A DNA stretch of 64,000 nt from Pseudomonas fluorescens (GCF_902497995.1 NZ_CABVII010000009.1:124001-188000); one strand, 5' to 3'. Shown: positions 48,028 to 56,088, numbered from the stretch's first letter. The notes: a model not told the origin generated them from the sequence alone. Program-made: numbers and translations.

Positions 48028-48054
48028 TTCAAGACTGGGTGTCTTAGTCTTGAA
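48028..48054 (+). promoter_or_regulatory. Hairpin between peptide gene and downstream genes
   Basis: TTCAAGACT and AGTCTTGAA are perfect nine-base arms around a nine-base loop. No T-run follows. It could shield the short peptide mRNA or lower read-through to the enzyme genes. Confidence 0.55.
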
Positions 48055-48069
48055 CGATAAGGAGCTAGT

Positions 48070-48330
48070 ATGCGAGAGCTTAACTTTAGTGTAGGTTATG
48101 TCGCAGTTGTAGATTTTTTAGACTCAAATTCACAGTCTGTTGCGGAATATTTTTCTAGAAATCAGAAGCATCTAGAAGCTTCTATACCGAAACGTTTTAT
48201 ACACAAGCGTTCTGGCAGGAACAATTGTCACGCTACCAATTATCACGCGCCGCTGATAAAGAGTTGCGGTTCACTCTTATCGATAGCAAAAATCCTACGA
48301 AATATTAGACCGAGCAAGGAAGCGGAATGA
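48070..48330 (+). CDS. Small hypothetical protein, possibly frameshifted
   Basis: An 86-residue frame beginning MRELNFSVGYVAVVDFLDSNSQSVAEYF, with AAGGAG before the ATG and an ATGA overlap with the monooxygenase gene. From about 48185 on, the -1 frame reads far more protein-like: FYTETFYTQAFWQEQLSRYQ, continuing LSRAADKELRFTLIDSKNPTKY to a stop at 48307. A lost base near 48180 would join the two into an 80-residue protein. Whether this is mutation, a sequencing error or recoding cannot be decided here. No family recognised. Confidence 0.5.
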   Translation: MRELNFSVGYVAVVDFLDSNSQSVAEYFSRNQKHLEASIPKRFIHKRSGRNNCHATNYHAPLIKSCGSLLSIAKILRNIRPSKEAE

Positions 48331-49754
48331 GCGCAAGAGAGAACTATCTCACCCGCCTGAAAAAACCACGCCCAGTGTGGATAAATGGGAAAAAGGTAAT
48401 GCAACTCGAAGCTGAGCCAAGTTTCAAAGGCGCTATAGACATCATCCTTCGTTACTACGAACTTTTAGAGCATGATGGATTCCATTTCGATTATGCGGGT
48501 GGTATTTCTGCCATCAGCTTAATGACGCCACGGTCACCTGAGGACTTGGTGAAGAAGCGAATCGCATACCAGGCGGTCGCTAACCTCTCTTTCGGTATGC
48601 TCGGGCGTACACCAGACTTTATGAACGCGGCATTGTGTGCGATGAGGTCGCACGCAGATTTCTTCGGAAAAGGTGAGTTCACAAACTTCAGTGAAAACGT
48701 CAATAACTTCTATGACCGCTGCGCTCGCGATAATTTGTTCATCGGGCACGGTGCAATAAATCCGCAAATTGACCGGTCAAGAAGCTTGGGACTTCAAGAG
48801 AATGCCTACGTTGGCGTGGCTTGCACGAAGACGGAACGTGCAGGTATTCGTGTGTCGGGGGCCAAGATGATTGTTACGCTTGCGCCTATCGCCGATGAGC
48901 TACTGATTTTTAATATGCCCGGTCTGTCCAGTGCAGACACAGACTATGCGTTGGCTTTTACGGTGCTTACCGACGCAGAAGGGCTCAAAATCATTTGTCG
49001 TAAACCATTGACCCATGATTCAAGCTCAGCATTCGACTACCCGCTTTCGAGCAAGATCGATGAGATAGATGCCTACTTGGTATTTGAAGATGTTTTTATA
49101 CCTTGGGAAGATGTCTTTATCTTCAAAGATGTTGAAAAATCCAATCGATTCTACGACATCACCAAAACCAGACATCATACCGGTCATCAGGGAATTGTTC
49201 GGGGGCTGGCAAAGGCTGAGCTTCTTATCGGTGTCGCAGATGCGCTTGCTAAAAACCTCGGGCTAAACCAATTTGTTAATATCCAAGAAAAAATAGGCAA
49301 ATTAACAACGGCTTATGAGCTAATTAGAGCCGCTGTCATTATTACGGAAATCGAATCTGAAATGGATTCGCAGGGCGTCTGCAACCCTCGCATCACGTCG
49401 ATCCAAGCTATCCGCTACCACTTTCCCAAGTGGTACCAACAAATGATCACCACTGTTCAGGCACTTGCTGCTGGTTCAATGCTCGCCGTACCACATAGCC
49501 AGGATTTTTTGAACGAAAATGAAGTGTGCCTGACTTCTGCTTTGCAGAACCCATTCCTTTCGGCAAAGGATCGCAGTCATTTACTTAACTTGGCATGGGA
49601 TGTAACGGGCGACGGTTTTGGTCAACGGCAGATGGTGTATGAAAACTACCACGCCGGTGATCCAATGCGCATCGCCGCTGCTCATTACGTTTATTATGAT
49701 AAAACCGTGATGGTCAATGCTGTTGCTCAAGCGCTGAAACCCAAGAACGATTAA
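48327..49754 (+). CDS. HpaB-like flavin-dependent monooxygenase (oxygenase component)
   Basis: A 475-residue member of the 4-hydroxyphenylacetate 3-hydroxylase family, which uses FADH2 and O2 to hydroxylate phenols or other rings. Family features are the N-terminal YLTRLKKPRPVWINGKKV, the acyl-CoA dehydrogenase-like middle (AINPQIDRSRSLG...GVACTKTERAGIRVSGAKMIVT), and the C-terminal DGFGQRQMVYENYHAGDPMRIAA. A partner reductase lies at the end of the same gene set (53481). Substrate unknown; the context (SbnA-like, phosphoribosyl enzymes) does not suggest plain hydroxyphenylacetate breakdown, since no hpa ring-cleavage genes are near. Confidence 0.87.
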   Translation: MSARENYLTRLKKPRPVWINGKKVMQLEAEPSFKGAIDIILRYYELLEHDGFHFDYAGGISAISLMTPRSPEDLVKKRIAYQAVANLSFGMLGRTPDFMNAALCAMRSHADFFGKGEFTNFSENVNNFYDRCARDNLFIGHGAINPQIDRSRSLGLQENAYVGVACTKTERAGIRVSGAKMIVTLAPIADELLIFNMPGLSSADTDYALAFTVLTDAEGLKIICRKPLTHDSSSAFDYPLSSKIDEIDAYLVFEDVFIPWEDVFIFKDVEKSNRFYDITKTRHHTGHQGIVRGLAKAELLIGVADALAKNLGLNQFVNIQEKIGKLTTAYELIRAAVIITEIESEMDSQGVCNPRITSIQAIRYHFPKWYQQMITTVQALAAGSMLAVPHSQDFLNENEVCLTSALQNPFLSAKDRSHLLNLAWDVTGDGFGQRQMVYENYHAGDPMRIAAAHYVYYDKTVMVNAVAQALKPKND

Positions 49755-49942
49755 TGATCGCGCACGTTTGTCTGCCGATACACGTGTAATTTAAAGTGTG
49801 ATGAGCATGCCGCTCCAGCGCTCATTGATGTTTATTGTGCTTGAGTTGCAGGTTGTACTTAACTTCTAGCCGAAGGCCATAGCTGATGTTGTGGTCTGTG
49901 CCGGCTGCATATCATATATCTTAGCTCAAGGTGCGGGCAGTA

Positions 49943-51148
49943 ATGATTTATAATGCAGACAGACTGTCGAAAGTAATGACTGTCAACGACCTCGAATTGC
50001 TAATTGTTTCGTCTCTGGAAAATATCAATTACTTTTCGGGGTTGCGTCCGGTCATAAAGACGCTGAATAAATATTATGGTGAGTGTTACATCGTTATTCA
50101 TGTGAGTACACCTCGCGTATTAAATTTCGTGCATTCTTGCGGTGAGTGTGATCAATTGACAGAGTCCATGTCTAGCCTCGGACATGTGTTTACCTACGGA
50201 ACTTTTTACAGGGAAAGTGGAGCCGCCTATGAACGACAGGGTGATGAGGCTGATATTTTCAAATGGACAATGGATTCGCCGCGCCATGCTAATGGTAAAG
50301 AAGCCCTGTTAGCATTGATCGCGACCATCGCACCCAAGCGTTTGCCGCGTATAGGTTATGATCAGGATGGTATGCCCAAAGCGACTGTGGAGGCGCTGAG
50401 CAATTCTGTTGGGAAAGATAATCTTGTTGAAAGCGCTGCACTTGTTCGCGATGTCCGTAAGGTTAAAACTGCCTCGGAAATAAGTGGCTTGAGTCGCGCA
50501 GCACAAATCAACGAGCAGGCTATATATCGAGTCACCGAGGCACTGCAGAGCGGTATCTCGGAACATGAGCTAAAAGAGATTTTCGAATACGAAGTAGTAA
50601 AACAAGGCGGTCGTCCAGAATTGACGATGCTTAAAATTGGTTTGAATGCGGTCGGCGGTCAGCGGCAGCAGAAGAAGGACAACACTTTAAGTGCAGGTGA
50701 TCTGGTGTGGTTTGATTCCAATACCTCCTATCAAGGCTATTGGGCGGATTTGGCGCGTGTTGTAGCGTTCAAGGATTTGAACCCGGCAACCCTGGTGAAA
50801 TATAACGCGCTGCGTAAAGGCATGATCCACGCTTCCGAGATTGCGAAGCCTGGGATAACTGGCGCAGAAGTGTTTAATAGCACAATGGAGTTCATTCAGG
50901 ATCAGGGGTTTTCAGGTTACCGCAGGCATCACATAGGTCACGGCATAGGCTTTGAAGCGTATGAGCGACCGATCATGTCGCCTGATGAGAACTGCTGCAT
51001 CGAAGAGGGTATGGTCATCTCACTTGAAACTCCGTACTACGAGTTTGGGCTCGGTGCTCTGCATATTGAAGATCCCGTGTTGATTGGCGTGCAACAGAAT
51101 ACCTTCTTGACCCTAAACCCGTGTCCGGAGCTTAAAGTTATAAACTGA
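49943..51148 (+). CDS. M24-family metallopeptidase (Xaa-Pro peptidase/creatinase-like)
   Basis: A 401-residue protein with an N-terminal creatinase-like domain and a C-terminal pita-bread domain. The five metal ligands are all present: Asp258 (VWFDSNTSY), Asp269 (YWADLARV), His333 (HHIGHGIGFEAYE), Glu362 (ISLETPYY) and Glu376 (LHIEDPVL). It may be a real Xaa-Pro peptidase or, like creatinase and ectoine hydrolase, a C-N hydrolase of small molecules. ATG 49943 is chosen because AAGG lies 11 bases before. About 190 bases without a gene separate it from the monooxygenase gene. Confidence 0.87.
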   Translation: MIYNADRLSKVMTVNDLELLIVSSLENINYFSGLRPVIKTLNKYYGECYIVIHVSTPRVLNFVHSCGECDQLTESMSSLGHVFTYGTFYRESGAAYERQGDEADIFKWTMDSPRHANGKEALLALIATIAPKRLPRIGYDQDGMPKATVEALSNSVGKDNLVESAALVRDVRKVKTASEISGLSRAAQINEQAIYRVTEALQSGISEHELKEIFEYEVVKQGGRPELTMLKIGLNAVGGQRQQKKDNTLSAGDLVWFDSNTSYQGYWADLARVVAFKDLNPATLVKYNALRKGMIHASEIAKPGITGAEVFNSTMEFIQDQGFSGYRRHHIGHGIGFEAYERPIMSPDENCCIEEGMVISLETPYYEFGLGALHIEDPVLIGVQQNTFLTLNPCPELKVIN

Positions 51149-51173
51149 CATCAAACAATGAAGGGAGTCAAAT

Positions 51174-52181
51174 GTGCAAAACATCGTAGAGTCGATAGGC
51201 AGTACGCCAGTGCTGGAGTTACGCCATCCATTGGTACCGAAAAATAAAAAGCTTTTTTTAAAACTTGAGCAATTCAATCCAAACCTCAGTATCAAAGATC
51301 GAACCGCACTGGGCCTGATCCAGTATGCGTTGAAAGCTGGAAAGTTGCTTCCTGGTGGCCGGATCATTGAGTCCACATCCGGTAACTTGGGAAAGTCTCT
51401 CGCCATGATAGGCGCGGCGATGGGGTTTGGGGTGACTGTCGTTGTCGACCCGAAGGTGAGCAGCAGTGCACTTAACTGGTATAGAGCCTATGGCGCAACC
51501 GTCGACATGGTGACCGTGCCAGACCAGTCAGGTGGGTACCAGCAGTCGAGGATTGCACGGGTGAAAGAACTGCTTAAAGCTGATCCCAATGCTTACTGGC
51601 CGAACCAATATGACAACCCCGATAATCCTGATTATCATTGTGAGACGACGTCCAAGGAGTTTCTGCCATACGATTATGATGTACTGGCAGGTTGTGTAAG
51701 TACGGGCGGGCACTTATCGGGTATTGCAAAGGGCTTGAAAAGCCATAACTCCAGCATGAAAGTGCTTGCCTGCGATGTTAAGGGGTCTGCCGTGCTGGGT
51801 GGGAATTTTGCACCTTATTTGCTCAACGGTGTTGGTTTGGCGTGGCGCTCATCTAATACCCATATTGAATACTTTGATTACATGGCCATCGTTGAGGATA
51901 AGCATGCCATTTCCATGTGCAGGATATTAGCGCGCGAGTGCGGGGTGCTGCTCGGTGGGTCAGCCGGTCTGGTAGCATTTGGAGCACTTCAACTCCTGTA
52001 TAACAGCGATGTGAATAGCATTTTGGCGATCATGCCAGACTCCGGAGCCAACTATCTAGATACGCTTTACGACGATAACTGGGTCCGTGAAAAGGATATT
52101 GCCATCCAAGATTCTGCCAAACTTCTCAAGTTTCTTTCCGCAACGTCAAATGCGGAGCAGGAGTTTATGGCTCATGCCTAG
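51174..52181 (+). CDS. PLP-dependent cysteine synthase-family enzyme, SbnA-like
   Basis: A 335-residue fold-type II PLP enzyme. The PLP lysine is Lys41 (NPNLSIKDRTA) and the phosphate-binding/asparagine loop is STSGNLG (67-73). Segments such as VVVDPKVSSSALNWYRAYGATVDMV, PNQYDNPDNPDYH, CDVKGSAVLGG and MPDSGANYLDTLYDDNWV look closer to SbnA (N-(2-amino-2-carboxyethyl)-glutamate synthase, for diaminopropionate) than to CysK. So it probably joins a nucleophile to C3 of a serine derivative. The start is GTG 51174 with AAGGGAG before it; an ATG two bases earlier is out of frame. Confidence 0.85.
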   Translation: MQNIVESIGSTPVLELRHPLVPKNKKLFLKLEQFNPNLSIKDRTALGLIQYALKAGKLLPGGRIIESTSGNLGKSLAMIGAAMGFGVTVVVDPKVSSSALNWYRAYGATVDMVTVPDQSGGYQQSRIARVKELLKADPNAYWPNQYDNPDNPDYHCETTSKEFLPYDYDVLAGCVSTGGHLSGIAKGLKSHNSSMKVLACDVKGSAVLGGNFAPYLLNGVGLAWRSSNTHIEYFDYMAIVEDKHAISMCRILARECGVLLGGSAGLVAFGALQLLYNSDVNSILAIMPDSGANYLDTLYDDNWVREKDIAIQDSAKLLKFLSATSNAEQEFMAHA

Positions 52182-52252
52182 TGGGCATCACTGGGTGTTG
52201 TTAAGCGCTCCAGCTGATTTGTCTGTTGATGACGTCGAAGAAGGAAAGGGAA

Positions 52253-52930
52253 ATGAATTCTAAAGAGTTGCTGGCAAGATTTATCGTTGATGAAGAAATT
52301 ATAAGGTTTGGCTCTTTCAAGCTAAAGTCTGGAAGAATCAGTCCTTATTTTTTTAATTTTGGCGGGCTCAGCGACGCTGGTTTGCTTTTTCGTTTAGCGC
52401 AATACTATGCCGCGCACATCAAGAGTTCGGGTGTGGAGCGTTATGACGTTTTATTTGGGCCCGCGTACAAAGGGATTCCTCTGGTGGTGTCTACGGCTAT
52501 CGCGCTCTCGAAGGAACAGGCCCTACTTCCTTATTCCTTTAATAGCAAGGAGGCGAAAGCTTATGCAGATGGTGGCCTGATAGTAGGTAGTAATCTGAAA
52601 GGAAAAAAGGTTCTGGCGGTGGATGATGTCATTACTTCCGGTAGAACAATACAAGAGTCTAAGTCCATCGTTGAAGACGCAGGCGGGCAGTTAGCTGGAT
52701 ATCTAGTCGCGCTGGATCGGTGTGAAAAAATGCTCGATTTGGATGACTCTGCGGTGTCAAGAAGCTACAAGCAATATGGTGTCAAGTGCACAGCAGTCAG
52801 TGATATCTGGGCCGTGCTCCATTATATGCGGAGCTTGACGGTACATCAGGATAACGTCAGACGAATGGAAGATTATCTCGAGCAGTATGCCGCCGCTCCA
52901 GTTGATGCCTGGAATGAGGTTGCATCATGA
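52253..52930 (+). CDS. Orotate phosphoribosyltransferase paralogue (PyrE-like)
   Basis: A 225-residue type I phosphoribosyltransferase with the PyrE start (GSFKLKSGRISPYFFNFG), FGPAYKGIPL and the PRPP loop VLAVDDVITSGRT. The mobile catalytic loop, RKEAKDHGEGG in E. coli PyrE, reads SKEAKAYADGG (98-108): the two lysines stay, but Arg becomes Ser and the catalytic-loop His becomes Tyr. This suggests a changed substrate. AAGGAAAGGG precedes ATG 52253. It overlaps the LOG gene by four bases. Ordinary pyrE lies elsewhere in Pseudomonas, so this would be a second copy. Confidence 0.83.
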   Translation: MNSKELLARFIVDEEIIRFGSFKLKSGRISPYFFNFGGLSDAGLLFRLAQYYAAHIKSSGVERYDVLFGPAYKGIPLVVSTAIALSKEQALLPYSFNSKEAKAYADGGLIVGSNLKGKKVLAVDDVITSGRTIQESKSIVEDAGGQLAGYLVALDRCEKMLDLDDSAVSRSYKQYGVKCTAVSDIWAVLHYMRSLTVHQDNVRRMEDYLEQYAAAPVDAWNEVAS

Positions 52931-53490
52931 AGTCATTGGCACTTTTCTGTGGGTCCAGCTTAGGTGTTAAAGACGAGTATGCTCTGGCAGTGGAGCACCT
53001 GGTATCGGTCATTCATGCCAAAGGGCACGGAGTTGTCTATGGCGGCGGGAAGGTCGGACTGATGGGCGTTGTGGCGGAGTCTGCAAAGTCTATTGGTTGT
53101 AAGGTTGTTGGGGTAATGCCGCAGTTTTTAATCGACAAAGAGTTGGCGTGTGCTGACCTCTCTGAACTGGTGATCGTTGACGATATGCACCAACGAAAGA
53201 AAACAATGATCGAACTGTCGTCTGGTTTCATTGCGTTGCCAGGCGGGACCGGTACTGCCGAAGAGTTTTTTGAAGCCTGGACTTGGGGGCAGTTGGGGCT
53301 GCACGCTCACCCCTGCGCGCTTTACAACGTTGAAGGGTGTTATGAGTCGCTTATTCGCTACTTTGAAGACCTTGTAGCCAATGGGTTCATGAACCGGGTA
53401 TTTCTCGATTCGTTAATTATCTCGGACTCTCCTGAGGTTATCTGCGCCATGATCGACAGTTTCAAAGGAGTCGGCGCTAAATGGAGCTAA
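52927..53490 (+). CDS. LOG-family (TIGR00730) nucleotide phosphoribohydrolase
   Basis: A 187-residue Rossmann-fold protein of the LOG/YvdD group. Both signatures are visible: MHQRKKTM (87-94) and PGGTGTAEEFFEAWTW (105-120). Family members release the base from nucleoside 5'-monophosphates, for example cytokinin ribotides, AMP or pyrimidine nucleotides. Next to a phosphoribosyltransferase, it suggests the base of a ribotide is freed or recycled in the pathway. Overlaps both neighbours (ATGA before, ten bases after). Confidence 0.88.
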   Translation: MKSLALFCGSSLGVKDEYALAVEHLVSVIHAKGHGVVYGGGKVGLMGVVAESAKSIGCKVVGVMPQFLIDKELACADLSELVIVDDMHQRKKTMIELSSGFIALPGGTGTAEEFFEAWTWGQLGLHAHPCALYNVEGCYESLIRYFEDLVANGFMNRVFLDSLIISDSPEVICAMIDSFKGVGAKWS

Positions 53491-54017
53491 TGTCTGCCGG
53501 TCGAGTTGAGGTCTTAAGCGTTGAAAGTGAATTAGCTACTCGCTCTGAGGCTGCGCAGGCGTATTGCAATGCCATGGCCAAGTTGGTGGTGGGCGTCTGT
53601 GTCGTCACCACCGGCGACGAAGACGGAATAGCGGGGTGTACGGCGACGGCAATCTGTAGTGTCTCCGATACCCCTCCGACAATGTTGGTCTGCATTAATC
53701 GACTTTCTGATACAAGTAGTACAGCCGTTCGTAGCCGGTCGATGTGTATTAATATTCTTTCGGCTCATCAACAGGGCATCAGTGAAACGTTCAGTAGACG
53801 TGCTGATGCAGGCAAGTTTTCTTCTGTTGAATGGCATCGGGGTACGTCGGGAGCGCCGATCCTTGGCGGGGCGTTGATTTCATTAGATTGCGAAGTGTCG
53901 ACCGTACAAGATTGTAATACCCATACAATTTTTTTCTGTCGCCCGTTATCAATTGTGTCTGGAGAGGCGACTGACCCGCTCTGTTATTACGGCCGCGCTT
54001 ACCAGCAATTAGCATAA
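53481..54017 (+). CDS. HpaC-like flavin reductase
   Basis: A 178-residue flavin reductase-domain protein (KLVVGVCVVTTGDEDGIAGCTATAICSVSDTPPTMLVCINRLSDTS, then INILSAHQQGISETFS), giving FADH2 to the HpaB-like oxygenase. AAAGGAG lies ten bases before ATG 53481. It is the last gene of the set; about 100 gene-free bases follow before the IS66 remnant. The GRAYQQL C-terminus is typical. Confidence 0.87.
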   Translation: MELMSAGRVEVLSVESELATRSEAAQAYCNAMAKLVVGVCVVTTGDEDGIAGCTATAICSVSDTPPTMLVCINRLSDTSSTAVRSRSMCINILSAHQQGISETFSRRADAGKFSSVEWHRGTSGAPILGGALISLDCEVSTVQDCNTHTIFFCRPLSIVSGEATDPLCYYGRAYQQLA

Positions 54018-54382
54018 CTATTGCTCCGCCATATGGCCTGGGTTTGTGCTCCCTAAGTCTAAGGAAACTAACGTGGCTTTGGGTCGATAAACTCCATTCA
54101 CCCACTGGTTCTTATGGCGTTTACCGATCAAAAACATATGGCTTTTGACTATAAAATCTCGTAAGCGCTCCACAAACCCCACCTAGTCTGTGGGGTCGAG
54201 GCTTGCAGTTCCACGGCAACAGGGCTTCGTAATCTTCGACCGAGGATGCCTGTGGCAGGCGCTCCAGTGCGTGACGCAGCCACGCATAAGGCTCTTGGCC
54301 GTTGGCTTTGGCGGTCTCGACCAAGCTGTAAAGTTGAGCACTCGCCATCGCGCCTTTGGGCGTATCGCTGAACAACCAGTTC

Positions 54383-54414
54383 TTACGATTATGCCAAGCT
54401 TGGCATAATCGTAA
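54383..54414. repeat. Perfect 32-base palindrome
   Basis: TTACGATTATGCCAAG is followed directly by its reverse complement, centred on AAGCTT. It abuts the left terminal repeat of the inserted element (54413-54756). Confidence 0.85.
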
Positions 54415-54756
54415 TTATCCGCAGTCGGAAATTATGTTGGGTATGCGGCGGCGGTGGCAGCGGAGCTTGGCTGCCCGCCACTGCCGACTTTGCATAATTT
54501 CAGAGACTTTCCAGAAGCGTCAGCAGGGCGTCAATCGGACGATAGCGCGTGCGCTTGGTTTCGAGTGGCAAGAAAGTCTCGCCACGTATTGATCCGCAGG
54601 CCAGGTGTGCTCATATAGAGGGGGCTGGATCTAAAGTAAACCACTGAAAATTATGGCGTGTCGGAAACTCTCCAGGAGACCCGGAAAGCAGGCGGACTAT
54701 GCGGTCACGAAACCGGGTTGGGACGAACTGAGCATAATTTCCGACTGCGGATAATT
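54413..54756. mobile_element. 344-bp MITE-like element inserted in the IS66 remnant
   Basis: Perfect 24-base terminal inverted repeats lie at 54413-54436 (ending GCAGTCGGAAATTATG) and 54733-54756 (starting CATAATTTCCGACTGC). A third partial copy, GCATAATTT, is internal near 54494. The element splits the IS66 transposase right after the IRPFVIGR motif. No intact transposase lies inside; a minus-strand piece (GETFLPLETKRTRYRPIDALLTLLESL) may be the tail of one lost gene. I see no clean target duplication. Confidence 0.7.
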
Positions 54757-54900
54757 CCTTCCGATGACGAAGGGCCGGATCGCACGCTCGGCGGTGTTGT
54801 TGTCGATGGGCAGGTAGCCTTGCTCGACGTACCGTAAGCAATGGGATGGACGCCCCCGCCCATAATCGTATCGCTGTGCCAGAGTGAGCGGTGTCGTCAT

Positions 54901-55116
54901 CCACTTGTGCGGGAGCAGTTGCGCAATTTCACTCGCCCGCTGACTCGGCTACCCACGTAGCGGGCAAGTAACATCGGCCAGTTGCTACCGCATCAGTGGA
55001 TGCCTGCCTGGACTGCGCAAGGTGTATCCCCGTCCGCTTACTGATAAACGGCCAAAACGACATTGGAATTAGGGCCTCAAACTGGGCACACTCGGCAATA
55101 ACCCGACGGAGGACAC
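54901..55116. other. Gene-free stretch before the Nudix gene
   Basis: About 215 bases between the IS66 remnant and the Nudix gene. No gene is supported; a minus-strand frame reading SEIAQLLPHKW may be more transposon debris. Confidence 0.35.
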
Positions 55117-55542
55117 ATGACACGAGTTATTCATATTGCAGCGGCACTGATGGTCAATTCGCAAGGGAAGGCGTTGCTTGTTCGTAAACAAGGTACGACA
55201 GCATTCATGCAGCCGGGAGGAAAAATTGAGGAACAAGAACAGCCAATCCAAGCGCTGATACGCGAACTGAAAGAGGAGCTTGATATAATCGTCGAGCCCA
55301 ATGCGCCGGCCTATCTAGGAACCTATGTAGCGGCAGCAGCGAATGAGCCTGGATGGAGCGTGCAGTGCGAGTTGTTTCGTTTGGAGACGGATGCCGTAGT
55401 GCTCCCGGCCGCCGAAATCGCTGAAACGTTGTGGGTAGATGCGTTGGATCTTGTCGGACTAGACCTGGCGCCGCTGACGCGCGATCAGGTTCTGCCACTA
55501 CACTTCTCTCCGAATCCTTCCATCGGCCAGACGGCCAGATAA
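55117..55542 (+). CDS. Nudix hydrolase
   Basis: A 141-residue Nudix protein. The Nudix box is complete in its catalytic residues, GGKIEEQEQPIQALIRELKEEL, with an Asp in place of the final Gly. GGAGG lies before the ATG. It stands alone in the island among transposon debris, so it is not clearly part of the biosynthetic set. Substrate unknown. Confidence 0.83.
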   Translation: MTRVIHIAAALMVNSQGKALLVRKQGTTAFMQPGGKIEEQEQPIQALIRELKEELDIIVEPNAPAYLGTYVAAAANEPGWSVQCELFRLETDAVVLPAAEIAETLWVDALDLVGLDLAPLTRDQVLPLHFSPNPSIGQTAR

Positions 55543-56088
55543 TATCTGTGCTCAGGTGTGTTAGCTGGATGCTTGCTTCGAAGCACCCTCATGGCGGTCT
55601 AGCTGTTTGACAAACCGCTATGCGAAAACCACCCGGTTGTACCCGTACTGGGGGGGTACCTTTGATCAAGCAAGCCATAGTTTCTGTGCTTTCAACAAAA
55701 GCCATGCTGCCAAGGTCCCGATTTCGCTTGCCGCCACAAGTCGCCCCAACAAGTACTCAGGCTTCAGCCCACTGCTCGCGAGCTGATGCTCGTGGCTGGC
55801 TCCCTGATCCCGCTGATTTGTAACCGCTCCATGAACTACACATTCCAAGCCTCTATCTGATCTCTGATGTTGTGCTCCAGATTTCCTTCCGGAGCCAGCT
55901 CGCCATGATGCGCGAACGCTGGCACCCGCGGTTTAGCCGCGCACTCGAGCCGATTGATCGCGTAGTAGGCCAGATCGCCCCACTCCTGGCTTTCGTGCGC
56001 AGCTAAAGCCGCCAGGCGGGCTGCCGTGGCAGCCTGATTACGGTATACTCGTCGGCTTTCAAAAGTTCGCCAACGAGTGCTGCCCGCC
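55543..56088. other. Gene-poor stretch at the right edge of the island
   Basis: About 545 bases. Frames here (for example 55836-56120 on the minus strand, [22 protein letters not shown]) could be a gene fragment, but I cannot name it and it runs over the prfB start. TATACT at 56044-56049, 40 bases before prfB, is a fair -10 box for prfB. Confidence 0.4.

Larger units (their letters stand above)
54161..54900 (-). pseudogene. IS66-family transposase (TnpC) 3' remnant, interrupted
   Basis: Two pieces of one TnpC are seen on the minus strand: LRYVEQGYLPIDNNTAERAIRPFVIGR (about 54845-54760) and, after an inserted element, RKNWLFSDTPKGAMASAQLYSLVETAKANGQEPYAWLRHALERLPQASSVEDYEALLPWNC (54390-54200). 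The sequence GTAAGCGCTCCAC at 54161 resembles an IS66 terminus. The 5' part of the element is gone. Confidence 0.85.

Noticed and set aside
48327..54017. Hydroxyphenylacetate degradation cluster
   Set aside because: Only the oxygenase and reductase resemble HpaB and HpaC; no ring-cleavage or later hpa genes are present.
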